Assembly: GCA_934454435.1 (NCBI GenBank)
Contig: CAKSGA010000108.1
Location: 1 to 7,220 of the forward strand
Origin: an uncultured Oscillospiraceae bacterium
Lineage (GTDB): Bacteria > Bacillota > Clostridia > Oscillospirales > Ruminococcaceae
Direction: 5' to 3'
DNA length: 7,220 bases
Part shown: piece after piece, positions 1-5,794 of the stretch
Layout of the letters: each line of letters opens with the position of its first letter
Numbering within the stretch: the stretch's first letter is position 1
Notes under the pieces: generated by a model
The model's database searches: none
What the model saw: only the letters and a program-made list of their open reading frames with translations
What the model was told of the DNA's origin: nothing
Position numbers and translations under genes: made by a program

Positions 1-2
1 GT

Positions 3-500
3 ATCGTTATCCCTAAGGAGATCCGCAGGACTATGAGAATTCGTGAGGGCGACCCCCTTGAAATATACACCAGCCCGGATGGGGAAGTTATTTTCAAGAA
101 GTATTCGCCAGTGGGGGAGATATCCTGCACGGCTTCACAGTACGCTGATGTACTGTCGAAGGTCGGCGGCTGCCCGGCGGTGATATGCGACCGTGACCAC
201 GTTATCGCAGTTTCAGGCATGGCGAAAAAAGAGATTATCGAGCGGCGTGTTTCAGGTTCCCTTGAGGACCTTATCGAGCAGCGCAAGAGCCACGTTTACC
301 GCAGCCGGGAGGACCAGCGGCTCAACCCGATCGAGGGTATCGACCGTTACGCAATTGCCTGCTCCCCGATTCTTTCACAGGGGGACGTCAGCGGCGCTGT
401 TATCATGCTCTCCGGCGAGAACAACGAATTCGCCACCAGCGAGCAGAGCGCACTTGTTCAGGCTGCTGCGATGTACTTCGGCAAGCAGATGGAGGAATAA
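3..500 (+). CDS. spoVT: Stage V sporulation protein T (SpoVT), AbrB-type transcription regulator, 5'-truncated by window edge
   Basis: The reading frame is open from base 3 and begins inside an AbrB/SpoVT swapped-hairpin DNA-binding domain: I-V-I-P-K-E-I-R-R-T followed by M-R-I-R-E-G-D-P-L-E-I. The ATG at 33 is therefore an internal methionine, not the start. About 15 N-terminal residues lie off the window. The visible 165 residues plus these give about 180, the usual SpoVT length (178 in Bacillus subtilis). After the AbrB domain comes a GAF-like C-terminal domain, running from about the S-Q-Y-A-D-V-L-S-K-V-G-G segment to the Q-A-A-A-M-Y-F-G-K-Q-M end. In Bacillus, SpoVT is a sigma-G-dependent forespore regulator that tunes late sporulation and germination genes. 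Homologues occur in most clostridial spore formers. It ends at TAA, six bases before a hairpin terminator, and converges with a minus-strand operon. The family call is secure; active sporulation in this organism is inference. Confidence 0.95.
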   Translation: MVIPKEIRRTMRIREGDPLEIYTSPDGEVIFKKYSPVGEISCTASQYADVLSKVGGCPAVICDRDHVIAVSGMAKKEIIERRVSGSLEDLIEQRKSHVYRSREDQRLNPIEGIDRYAIACSPILSQGDVSGAVIMLSGENNEFATSEQSALVQAAAMYFGKQMEE

Positions 501-505
501 GAATA

Positions 506-545
506 CGGGAGGGTCAGCGCCCTCCCGCTTCTATTTCCTTTTCAG
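506..545 (+). terminator. Rho-independent terminator of spoVT, possibly bidirectional
   Basis: A perfect 8-bp GC-rich stem (CGGGAGGG at 506-513 with CCCTCCCG at 520-527) closes a 6-base loop, TCAGCG. A pyrimidine- and T-rich run follows on the plus strand (528-545). It sits directly after the spoVT stop codon. The minus-strand small membrane protein gene ends at 531, so the same hairpin can also stop the converging transcript. On that strand the tail is less T-rich (GTATTCTTAT). Confidence 0.8.
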
Positions 546-842
546 TACCTCAGCTTCATAGAATATTCTCTCCACAATGTACTTGTGGTCCGGATACTCC
601 GCTATCTCATAGAAATCAAAGTTCCCGTCAGTCGAACGGCAGATAAGTTTATAGGTTTCCTTGTATGACCCTATCTCACTGTAGTCGGCGTAGACATACT
701 CTTCGCCGTTTATTTTCCAGCCGCCATGGGTTTTCTCTGCTGTTTTCAGGCTGTCGTACCACAGATGTGCGCACACTGCGGCAATACACACCACCGCTGC
801 TAATACGCATGATATCAGCAGCACGATTTTACGTTTTGTCAT
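531..842 (-). CDS. Small membrane-anchored protein of unknown function
   Basis: I do not recognise a family. The 103-residue product begins with a basic stretch, M-T-K-R-K, followed by one hydrophobic segment at about residues 6-28. A polar, Tyr- and Glu-rich domain of about 75 residues follows, probably extracytoplasmic, containing G-G-W-K-I-N-G-E-E-Y and ending V-L-K-R-K. I chose the ATG at 842 rather than the in-frame ATG at 854. It forms an ATGA overlap with the stop of the upstream HAD gene and has GGAG four bases before it, whereas the ATG at 854 has no ribosome site. This points to translational coupling. It is the last gene of the minus-strand operon. Residues 9-12 (L-I-S-C) loosely resemble a lipobox, but the hydrophobic stretch continues well past that Cys, so a transmembrane anchor is more likely. 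Confidence 0.75.
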   Translation of the reverse strand: MTKRKIVLLISCVLAAVVCIAAVCAHLWYDSLKTAEKTHGGWKINGEEYVYADYSEIGSYKETYKLICRSTDGNFDFYEIAEYPDHKYIVERIFYEAEVLKRK

Positions 843-1534
843 GTCACTCCACATATTGGCAGAAGCCCATTAAGATCGGTTATCGTGTAGTTCTGCCCGA
901 CCTCGAGCCCTCTGCCTTTCCTGTCGATAAGCACTGAGCGGCAGCCCACGTTCTGTGCTGTTTTTATGTCTTTGGGCTCGTCGCCGACAAATATGAACTG
1001 CTTTTCGTCCGCCCCGAAATGCCTTGCTATCTGGTGAACTCCCTCCGGGTTCGGCTTGCGGAATCCGCAGCTCTGGGAGGATACATACATGTCGAAATAC
1101 GGCATTAATTCCGGAAAGTAGCTCTTGTGCAGCTCGTCCGGCATTCCGGTCGCCACATCGGTCAGCGTTGCGATCTTCCAGCTGGCGGAGCGCAGCTTTT
1201 TGAGCACCAGGATAGTTTCCGGGTAGATGAGGGGAGTCAGCTTCATATCCTCAAAGAATGCTGAGATCACTTCCGGCAGGGAATACGTAAAGTCCCACCC
1301 CGCCGCAGCGTCACTGAATATCTGCTCCGGCGTGTAGTCACGCTCACGGTACTTTACCCGGGGATTATACTGTTTCAGGACCTCTATGGAAGCCACAAGC
1401 TGCTTGTCAGTAAGCGGAAGGCCCAGCTTTTCCCGGACGTGCCGGAATGCGCTGTCGTACCAGTCTATCCAGACGTTCGGCATGTTCACGTACTCCATCA
1501 GAGTTCCGCCGATGTCGAAAACAATAACGTTCAT
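839..1534 (-). CDS. HAD-superfamily hydrolase (phosphatase-like)
   Basis: The protein has 231 residues, a normal length for a soluble HAD phosphatase with a helical cap inserted after motif I. Motif I is F-D-I-G-G-T (nucleophile Asp7). Motif II is I-A-T-L-T-D (Thr125). Motif III is the Lys of G-F-R-K-P-N-P-E-G (Lys160). Motif IV is F-V-G-D-E-P-K-D (Asp185, Asp189). Together these place the C-terminal half with the phosphoglycolate phosphatase / haloacid dehalogenase group. The second acidic residue of motif I (the usual general acid/base, D-x-D) is Gly9, a variant seen in some HAD subfamilies; the substrate cannot be predicted. GGGAG lies about 8 bases before the ATG. The gene starts 1 nt after the stop of the NfeD-type gene and overlaps the next gene by 4 nt, so it is the middle member of a tight operon. 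Confidence 0.88.
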   Translation of the reverse strand: MNVIVFDIGGTLMEYVNMPNVWIDWYDSAFRHVREKLGLPLTDKQLVASIEVLKQYNPRVKYRERDYTPEQIFSDAAAGWDFTYSLPEVISAFFEDMKLTPLIYPETILVLKKLRSASWKIATLTDVATGMPDELHKSYFPELMPYFDMYVSSQSCGFRKPNPEGVHQIARHFGADEKQFIFVGDEPKDIKTAQNVGCRSVLIDRKGRGLEVGQNYTITDLNGLLPICGVT

Positions 1535-1535
1535 T

Positions 1536-2171
1536 CTACGCTCTCCCTATCTCGTTATCCGGCTTTTCCGGCGGTTCCGGCGGAGCTGCCACGGGCTCGT
1601 TTTCGTCAAAAAGGACGTCAAAGAACCGTTCCACTGACTCCACGAAACAGGCGCCGTCCTCGCTGTATATCACGATAACTTCAGTGCCCGCCGGGAGCTC
1701 CCTGCCGTTTGCGGAAACTGCCCGGAAGTAATACGGTTTTCCGTTGTGCCTGACGCATATCTCGCCGTACATGTCAGGCGAGATCCCGGCTGTGACTGTT
1801 CCGTCCATGTTTTCGAGCTCCTTTTCCGAGGGCTCGCCCTGCTTGTGAAGTCTGAGATAAATGGGCGAAAAAACTGTGCTCAGCAGAAAGTTGAACGCCA
1901 GCCCGCCCGCCACGGCGCAGGGAAGTCCCAGCCAGCTGACAACGCCGGCATACTCCAGCAGCAGCCCGACAAGCGAACCTACGAACACGAACACGACCAG
2001 CCGCAGAACATTCCCGGGGAAGATGGTCTGGAGCTCCACACGGCTTTTGCTGTGCTCAAAGAGCTCTCCTGCGTTCGGGAAGAGCTCCCGCCCGAACAGC
2101 AGATGCACCGCAAGCTGGAGCAGAAGATATCCTCCGGAAAGAAACAGCAGTATAAGATAGAACAGCTGCAA
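1536..2171 (-). CDS. NfeD-like membrane protein (short form) with C-terminal OB-fold-like domain
   Basis: This is a predicted integral membrane protein of 211 residues. A first hydrophobic helix covers about residues 1-26, two more cover about 55-74 and 78-102, and a cytosolic domain at about 122-183 has the small beta-rich pattern of NfeD C-terminal OB folds (M-D-G-T-V-T-A-G-I-S-P, then P-A-G-T-E-V-I-V-I-Y). A Pro/Glu-rich tail (P-V-A-A-P-P-E-P-P-E-K-P) ends the protein. It lacks the ClpP-like serine protease domain of long NfeD proteins. Short NfeD proteins are often encoded beside flotillin or stomatin and are thought to help organise membrane proteins; no such partner is visible here. The start chosen is TTG at 2171. 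The in-frame GTG at 2180 lies inside the ribosome site GGAGGTGA (2184-2177), so it cannot be the start of a normally spaced site. The NfeD assignment rests on overall layout and is moderate. Confidence 0.72.
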   Translation of the reverse strand: MQLFYLILLFLSGGYLLLQLAVHLLFGRELFPNAGELFEHSKSRVELQTIFPGNVLRLVVFVFVGSLVGLLLEYAGVVSWLGLPCAVAGGLAFNFLLSTVFSPIYLRLHKQGEPSEKELENMDGTVTAGISPDMYGEICVRHNGKPYYFRAVSANGRELPAGTEVIVIYSEDGACFVESVERFFDVLFDENEPVAAPPEPPEKPDNEIGRA

Positions 2172-2176
2172 CCAGG

Positions 2177-2184
2177 TCACCTCC
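2177..2184 (-). promoter_or_regulatory. Strong ribosome-binding site that sets a TTG start for the NfeD-like gene
   Basis: On the minus strand the sequence GGAGGTGA matches the anti-Shine-Dalgarno complement over eight bases. It is followed by CCTGG and then TTG, giving an 8-base distance from GGAGG to the TTG. The nearest upstream in-frame candidate, GTG at 2180, is part of the site itself. This decides the start in favour of TTG at 2171. Confidence 0.7.
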
Positions 2185-2194
2185 GGATAAACGT

Positions 2195-2218
2195 AGTGGA
2201 GGGGTGCCCCCCTCCACT
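2195..2218 (-). terminator. Hairpin between ackA and the NfeD-like gene (weak terminator or attenuator)
   Basis: A perfect 10-bp stem (AGTGGAGGGG at 2195-2204 with CCCCTCCACT at 2209-2218) closes a 4-base loop. It lies 21 bases after the ackA stop codon on the minus strand. The bases that follow on that strand are ACGTTTATCC, a poor U-tract, and the NfeD ribosome site begins only 10 bases beyond the stem. There is no room for a separate promoter between hairpin and gene. It therefore more likely reduces read-through into the downstream genes, or protects the ackA mRNA 3' end, than stops transcription completely. Confidence 0.6.
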
Positions 2219-2239
2219 CAGCCTGTTATTATGTACCGA

Positions 2240-3442
2240 TCAGAGCTCGCCTACAAGAGCCTTGGTGTCACGGGCGATAAGCAGCTCCTCATTTGTGGGA
2301 ACTACCCATACCTCGACCTTGCTGTCGGGAGCGGAAATGCGCTGGAGCTTTCCTCTCAGACCTGTGTTTGCAGCGTCGTCCAGCTTGATGCCGAGATATT
2401 CCATGTTGTGGCATACGTCAGCACGTACGTCGTCGGAGTTCTCACCGATACCGCCGGTGAAGATAACAGCGTCCAGACCGTTCATAACGGCAGCATAGGA
2501 ACCGATGAACTTCTTGATCTCATAACGGAGCATCTCTCCTGCGAGCTGTGCCTTGTGGTCGCCGTGAACGGCAGCGTCAGTGATGTCACGGTTATCGCTG
2601 GAGATACCGGAGATACCGAGGAAGCCGGACTTCTTGTTCATGTAGTCGCTCATTTCGTTGGGGGAAAGACCCAGCTTGTTTGCAACGAATGTAACGGCGG
2701 AGGGGTCAACGCTTCCGCAGCGGGTTCCCATGATAACGCCGTCCAGGGGAGTGAAGCCCATGGAAGTATCAATGGACTTCCCGCCCTCTACAGCGGTGAT
2801 GGAGGAGCCGTTGCCGAGGTGGCAGGAAACGATCTTCAGATCCTTGATGTCCCTGCCGAGAGCGTCAGCCAGAGCCTGTGTAACGAAGCGGTGGGAGGTG
2901 CCGTGGAAGCCGTACTTCCTTACGTGGAGCTTCTCGTAGCACTCATAGGGCAGGCCGTACATGAATGCCTTCTCCGGCATGGTGGAATGGAACGCAGTAT
3001 CGAATACAACGACCTGCGGAGTAGTTGCGGGAATTACCTTCTTGCATGCTCTGAGTGCAAGGGCGTGGGGGTGGTTATGTACCGGTGCGAGCTCGGAGAG
3101 GTCATCTATCTGCTGGATAACCTCGTCTGTTACCAGAGTGGTCTTGCTGAATATCTCAGCGCCCTGTACTATTCTGTGGCCTACGGCGGAGATCTCGCTC
3201 ATGCTGTCGATTACCTTGCCCTCGCCGGTGGTGAGTACCTCAACGAGCTTCTCAAAAGCCTCGGTGTGGGTGGGAAATGTGCAGTCAGCCTCTACCTTTC
3301 TGCCGTCAAAGGTGGTGTGCTTGATATGACCGTCGATGCCGATACGGTCGCAGTTTCCCTTGGCGATAACGCTTTCGTCCTCCATGTTGATGAGCTGGTA
3401 CTTCAGCGAGGAGCTCCCGGCGTTGATAACAAGAATCTTCAT
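2240..3442 (-). CDS. ackA: Acetate kinase
   Basis: AckA catalyses acetyl phosphate + ADP to acetate + ATP, the substrate-level phosphorylation step that ends acetate fermentation; it runs in reverse when acetate is activated. The 400-residue length is typical. Family signatures are all present: the N-terminal N-A-G-S-S-S-L-K phosphate-binding motif (residues 7-14), Arg90 in V-G-H-R-I-V-Q-G, the catalytic aspartate at 148 in V-F-D-T-A-F-H, His180 in F-H-G-T-S-H, the H-L-G-N-G-S-S loop at 208-214, Arg241 in G-T-R-C-G-S-V-D-P, the adenine-site G-G-I-G-E-N, and the C-terminal P-T-N-E-E. The ATG has AAAGGA eight bases upstream and a TATAAT box about 65 bases upstream. No phosphotransacetylase gene is visible beside it; pta, which often accompanies ackA, must lie elsewhere if present. 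It leads the minus-strand gene run and diverges from tmcAL. Confidence 0.97.
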   Translation of the reverse strand: MKILVINAGSSSLKYQLINMEDESVIAKGNCDRIGIDGHIKHTTFDGRKVEADCTFPTHTEAFEKLVEVLTTGEGKVIDSMSEISAVGHRIVQGAEIFSKTTLVTDEVIQQIDDLSELAPVHNHPHALALRACKKVIPATTPQVVVFDTAFHSTMPEKAFMYGLPYECYEKLHVRKYGFHGTSHRFVTQALADALGRDIKDLKIVSCHLGNGSSITAVEGGKSIDTSMGFTPLDGVIMGTRCGSVDPSAVTFVANKLGLSPNEMSDYMNKKSGFLGISGISSDNRDITDAAVHGDHKAQLAGEMLRYEIKKFIGSYAAVMNGLDAVIFTGGIGENSDDVRADVCHNMEYLGIKLDDAANTGLRGKLQRISAPDSKVEVWVVPTNEELLIARDTKALVGEL

Positions 3443-3504
3443 AATGATAATCCTTTCATTTGTTGGTTTAATGATACAAAATCAGAGATTTTGCATGAAT
3501 ATCA

Positions 3505-3533
3505 ATTATATTGTAGTACTTTCCGCTAAAAAA
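3505..3533 (-). promoter_or_regulatory. Probable sigma-A promoter of ackA
   Basis: The minus strand carries a perfect TATAAT at 3510-3505. At 17-bp spacing the -35 position (3533-3528) is only T-rich, TTTTTT. A better -35 match, TTGATT at 3538-3533, would need a 22-bp spacer and is unlikely to pair with it. Transcription would begin near 3498, giving a leader of roughly 55 nt before the ackA ATG. Confidence 0.5.
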
Positions 3534-3564
3534 ATCAAGTCTTTTTTGAAAAATTATTGATTTT
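3531..3564. promoter_or_regulatory. Nested palindrome between divergent promoters, candidate operator
   Basis: The arms AAAATCAA (3531-3538) and TTGATTTT (3557-3564) are perfect inverted repeats. Inside them TTTTT (3542-3546) and AAAAA (3549-3553) are also inverted around the same centre, 3547.5. The right arm contains the -35 box of tmcAL, and the left arm reaches the -35 region of ackA. The position suits a dimeric regulator acting on both genes. The region is AT-rich, so part of this symmetry could be chance; no regulator family can be named. Confidence 0.4.
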
Positions 3565-3585
3565 GATGGGGATTTGGTGTAAAAT
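3557..3585 (+). promoter_or_regulatory. Sigma-A promoter of tmcAL and the downstream genes
   Basis: TTGATT (3557-3562) and TAAAAT (3580-3585) are separated by exactly 17 bp, a good housekeeping-type promoter. Transcription would start near 3592, giving a leader of about 34 nt that includes the ribosome site AAAGGGGG at 3612-3619. No other promoter of this quality is visible before the DUF4380-like, murL and murD-like genes, so they may depend on it. Confidence 0.7.
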
Positions 3586-3625
3586 AGTAGAAGTACGGAC
3601 GCATTACCCGGAAAGGGGGTCTTTT

Positions 3626-4789
3626 ATGAAAACAGCAGCAGTTATCTGCGAGTACAATCCATTCCATTACGGGCATAAATTTCAGCTCGATAAGACCAGG
3701 GAGCTCGGCGCAACACATGTCGCTGCGGTCATGAGCGGAGATTTCACGCAGCGTGGGGACGTGGCGGTGTTCGATAAGTTCGCCAGGGCACGCACGGCGC
3801 TGGAAAACGGTGCTGACCTCGTCCTGGAGCTTCCGGTGAAATACAGCCTCTGCGCTGCGGAGGGCTTCGCCAGGGGCGCTGTGGGGATCATTTCTGCGCT
3901 GGGGTGCGTGGATATGCTGTCGTTCGGCAGCGAGTGCGGCAGCGTTGAAGCCCTGCGTGAAGCCGCAGGCGCAGTTGATTATGCGACACGCTCCGAGTAC
4001 TTCCAGATGCTCATGGCAAACGGAAAGAGCTACCCTTCGGCACTCGCCCGGGCGGTGGATAAGTTCTACACGCCGGACGTCTACGAAACGATAAGCTCCC
4101 CGAATAACACGCTTGCGGTGGAGTATATCAAGGCTCTGGACGACATCGGCAGCAGTATCGAGCCGGTGACGGTACGACGGGAGGGAGCCGGCCACGACAG
4201 CGAGGAACAGACCCGGGATTTCGCAAGCGCTTCGCTGATAAGAAAACACATTCTGGCGGGGGAGAGCTATTCGCAGTTCGCACCGGAGCTGAACGAGCCC
4301 GCAGCTGACATACACAGGCTGGAAACGGCGATACTCTCACAGCTCCGCATGATGAAGCCGGAGGACTTCACGGACGTGTACGACGCTGCGCAGGGGCTCG
4401 GCGAGCGGCTTTACAAGGCGGTCAGAAAAGCGTGCAGCCTTGACGAGCTGTATTTCCTGACCAAAACCAAGCGCTATACTCTCGCAAGGATACGCCGGGC
4501 GGTGCTGTGCGCATTCCTCGGGGTGGACAAGAGAATGCTGCGTGAGCCGGACGCTTATATCCGCATACTCGGCATGAACTCCCGGGGGCGGGAGATTCTC
4601 TCAGCTGCAAAGAACGCAGGCTGCCCGCTGCCGCTTGATACCTCGCTCCGGGCGCTGATGAACACGTCACGGGAGGCTCACCGCCAGGGAGTTTTCCAGG
4701 CACGGTGCCGGGATATCTGGTCCCTTGCGCTGGAAAAGCCCAGCCCATGCGGCGCCGATTTCACGGCCAAGCCTGTTATTTTGTCTTAA
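3626..4789 (+). CDS. tmcAL: tRNA(Met) cytidine acetate ligase (YlbM family)
   Basis: TmcAL uses ATP to activate acetate as acetyl-adenylate and transfers the acetyl group to cytidine 34 of elongator tRNA-Met, giving N4-acetylcytidine, which guards against misreading of AUA codons. The protein has 387 residues, near the usual length of about 400. The N-terminal nucleotidyltransferase motif is I-C-E-Y-N-P-F-H-Y-G-H, with H-x-G-H at residues 14-17. It is followed by M-S-G-D-F-T-Q-R-G-D-V-A (36-47), A-D-L-V-L-E-L-P (63-70), L-S-F-G-S-E (98-103), S-P-N-N-T-L-A-V-E-Y (158-167) and the S-A-S-L-I-R motif (201-206). The ATG at 3626 is chosen because AAAGGGGG lies seven bases before it and the protein then begins exactly like the family. 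The open frame further upstream runs over the promoter and is not coding. Divergent from ackA; 50 nt before the next gene. Confidence 0.93.
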   Translation: MKTAAVICEYNPFHYGHKFQLDKTRELGATHVAAVMSGDFTQRGDVAVFDKFARARTALENGADLVLELPVKYSLCAAEGFARGAVGIISALGCVDMLSFGSECGSVEALREAAGAVDYATRSEYFQMLMANGKSYPSALARAVDKFYTPDVYETISSPNNTLAVEYIKALDDIGSSIEPVTVRREGAGHDSEEQTRDFASASLIRKHILAGESYSQFAPELNEPAADIHRLETAILSQLRMMKPEDFTDVYDAAQGLGERLYKAVRKACSLDELYFLTKTKRYTLARIRRAVLCAFLGVDKRMLREPDAYIRILGMNSRGREILSAAKNAGCPLPLDTSLRALMNTSREAHRQGVFQARCRDIWSLALEKPSPCGADFTAKPVILS

Positions 4790-4839
4790 TGACCACGGCG
4801 GGAGTTCCGCCATACATAATAGCGACGGAGGAACATAAA

Positions 4840-5784
4840 ATGGTTACAGCAACTGAACTCAACTACAAGAACTTCGGAAAGTGCGTCAGGCTGGACAACG
4901 GCACGGCGAGCATCATTATCACTGTGGAGGTCGGACCCCGCATAATTTCCTACTGCCTTAACGGCCATGAGAACATGCTGCTTGAGGATATCGACAGGGA
5001 ATTCAAGGACGATTCGCAGGAGCTGCGGGACTATTTCGGAGCAGACAAGACCTGGTACATATACGGCGGGCACCGGCTCTGGAGCAGCCCTGAAAGCTAC
5101 CCCCACAGCTACGTTCCTGACAATGAGCCGGTTGAGTACACCGTGAACGGCGGGGAGGTAACACTGATACCGCCTGCAACACGCACGGGTCAGCAGCACA
5201 GGCTGGTTTACAGGCTTGCGGACGAGGGAACAGAGGTGCAGCTTTACCATGAGGTGAAGAATGTATCCGGTGCGATAGTCACGCTGGCTCCCTGGGCGCT
5301 GACCGTCTGCTCTGCCGGCGGCGTGGAGATATTCCCGCAGAACCGGGCGGATAATGGTCTGCTCTCAAACCGCAGGAACGTTTTCTGGAGCTACTCAGAC
5401 ATCAATGACGAGCGGTTCTTCCTCGGCAATAAATACAGTACGCTCCAGCAGGTAAAGGGTTCTGAGGGGAAGTTCAAGATTGGCATGAACAATGAGGACG
5501 GCTGGGCGGCTGTTGTTAATCACGGGCAGATCTTTCTGAAGAACTTCCGCATGAATGTCAGTGGTGAATACCCCGACTACGGCTGCAATTTTGAAACCTT
5601 CACGAACGGTATTTTCCTTGAGTGCGAGAGCCTTGGAGAGATAAAGCAGCTCCGGAACGGCGAAGAGCTGCACATCACGGAATACTGGTCGCTCATTCCC
5701 TGCGATGAGAGCTTTGACCGCAGGAATGAGGACAGCATAGACGCATTCGTGAAGAAATACGATCTGTGCAATCATCACGCATAA
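4840..5784 (+). CDS. DUF4380-like / galactose-mutarotase-fold protein of unknown function
   Basis: The 314-residue soluble protein has no signal peptide or membrane segment. Its layout follows the aldose-1-epimerase-like beta-supersandwich: V-G-P-R-I near the N-terminus (31-35), Y-G-G-H-R-L-W-S-S-P-E (75-85, with His78 as a possible sugar-site histidine), L-A-P-W-A-L-T (149-155), and a C-terminal N-F-E-T-F-T-N-G-I-F-L-E-C-E-S-L-G (250-266) leading into H-I-T-E-Y-W-S-L. The last parts resemble the strand that carries the acidic catalytic residue in mutarotases. The G-G-H-R-L-W element is typical of DUF4380 proteins, whose reactions are unknown to me. The start at 4840 has GGAGG with ideal spacing; an open frame extends back into tmcAL but has no support. 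It lies 10 nt before murL, which suggests a shared transcript. A role in handling a sugar or a wall precursor is only inference. Confidence 0.75.
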   Translation: MVTATELNYKNFGKCVRLDNGTASIIITVEVGPRIISYCLNGHENMLLEDIDREFKDDSQELRDYFGADKTWYIYGGHRLWSSPESYPHSYVPDNEPVEYTVNGGEVTLIPPATRTGQQHRLVYRLADEGTEVQLYHEVKNVSGAIVTLAPWALTVCSAGGVEIFPQNRADNGLLSNRRNVFWSYSDINDERFFLGNKYSTLQQVKGSEGKFKIGMNNEDGWAAVVNHGQIFLKNFRMNVSGEYPDYGCNFETFTNGIFLECESLGEIKQLRNGEELHITEYWSLIPCDESFDRRNEDSIDAFVKKYDLCNHHA

Positions 5785-5794
5785 CGGAGGACCT

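Noticed and set aside
33..35. ATG at 33 as the spoVT start
   Set aside because: The frame is open upstream to the window edge and encodes the conserved I-P-K-E-I-R-R-T of the AbrB domain.
807..842. Lipoprotein signal (L-I-S-C) in the small membrane protein
   Set aside because: The hydrophobic run before the Cys is very short and continues for about 16 residues after it, which fits a membrane helix better than a lipobox.
2204..3529. 441-codon open frame on the plus strand, antisense to all of ackA
   Set aside because: It lies opposite a textbook acetate kinase whose catalytic residues are all in place. The translated product is low in complexity, without recognisable motifs, and has no ribosome site; it is a by-product of ackA codon use.
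3557..3625. Upstream extension of tmcAL by 23 codons
   Set aside because: This stretch contains the -35 and -10 boxes and the ribosome site; the family's N-terminus begins at the ATG at 3626.
3443..3625. Riboswitch or small RNA in the ackA-tmcAL intergenic region
   Set aside because: The two leaders are only about 55 and 34 nt and show no GC-rich stems or aptamer-like structure; promoters and the palindrome account for the region.
3554..4315. 253-codon open frame on the minus strand opposite tmcAL
   Set aside because: It is opposite conserved TmcAL motifs and contains no recognisable domain.
4797..4811. Small hairpin (GGCGG / CCGCC) after tmcAL as a terminator
   Set aside because: The stem is only 5 bp and no T-run follows; the next ribosome site is close by, so read-through is more likely.
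4705..4839. Upstream extension of the DUF4380-like gene by 45 codons into tmcAL
   Set aside because: It overlaps the tmcAL end, and the ATG at 4840 has a well-spaced GGAGG, while 4705 has no ribosome site support.
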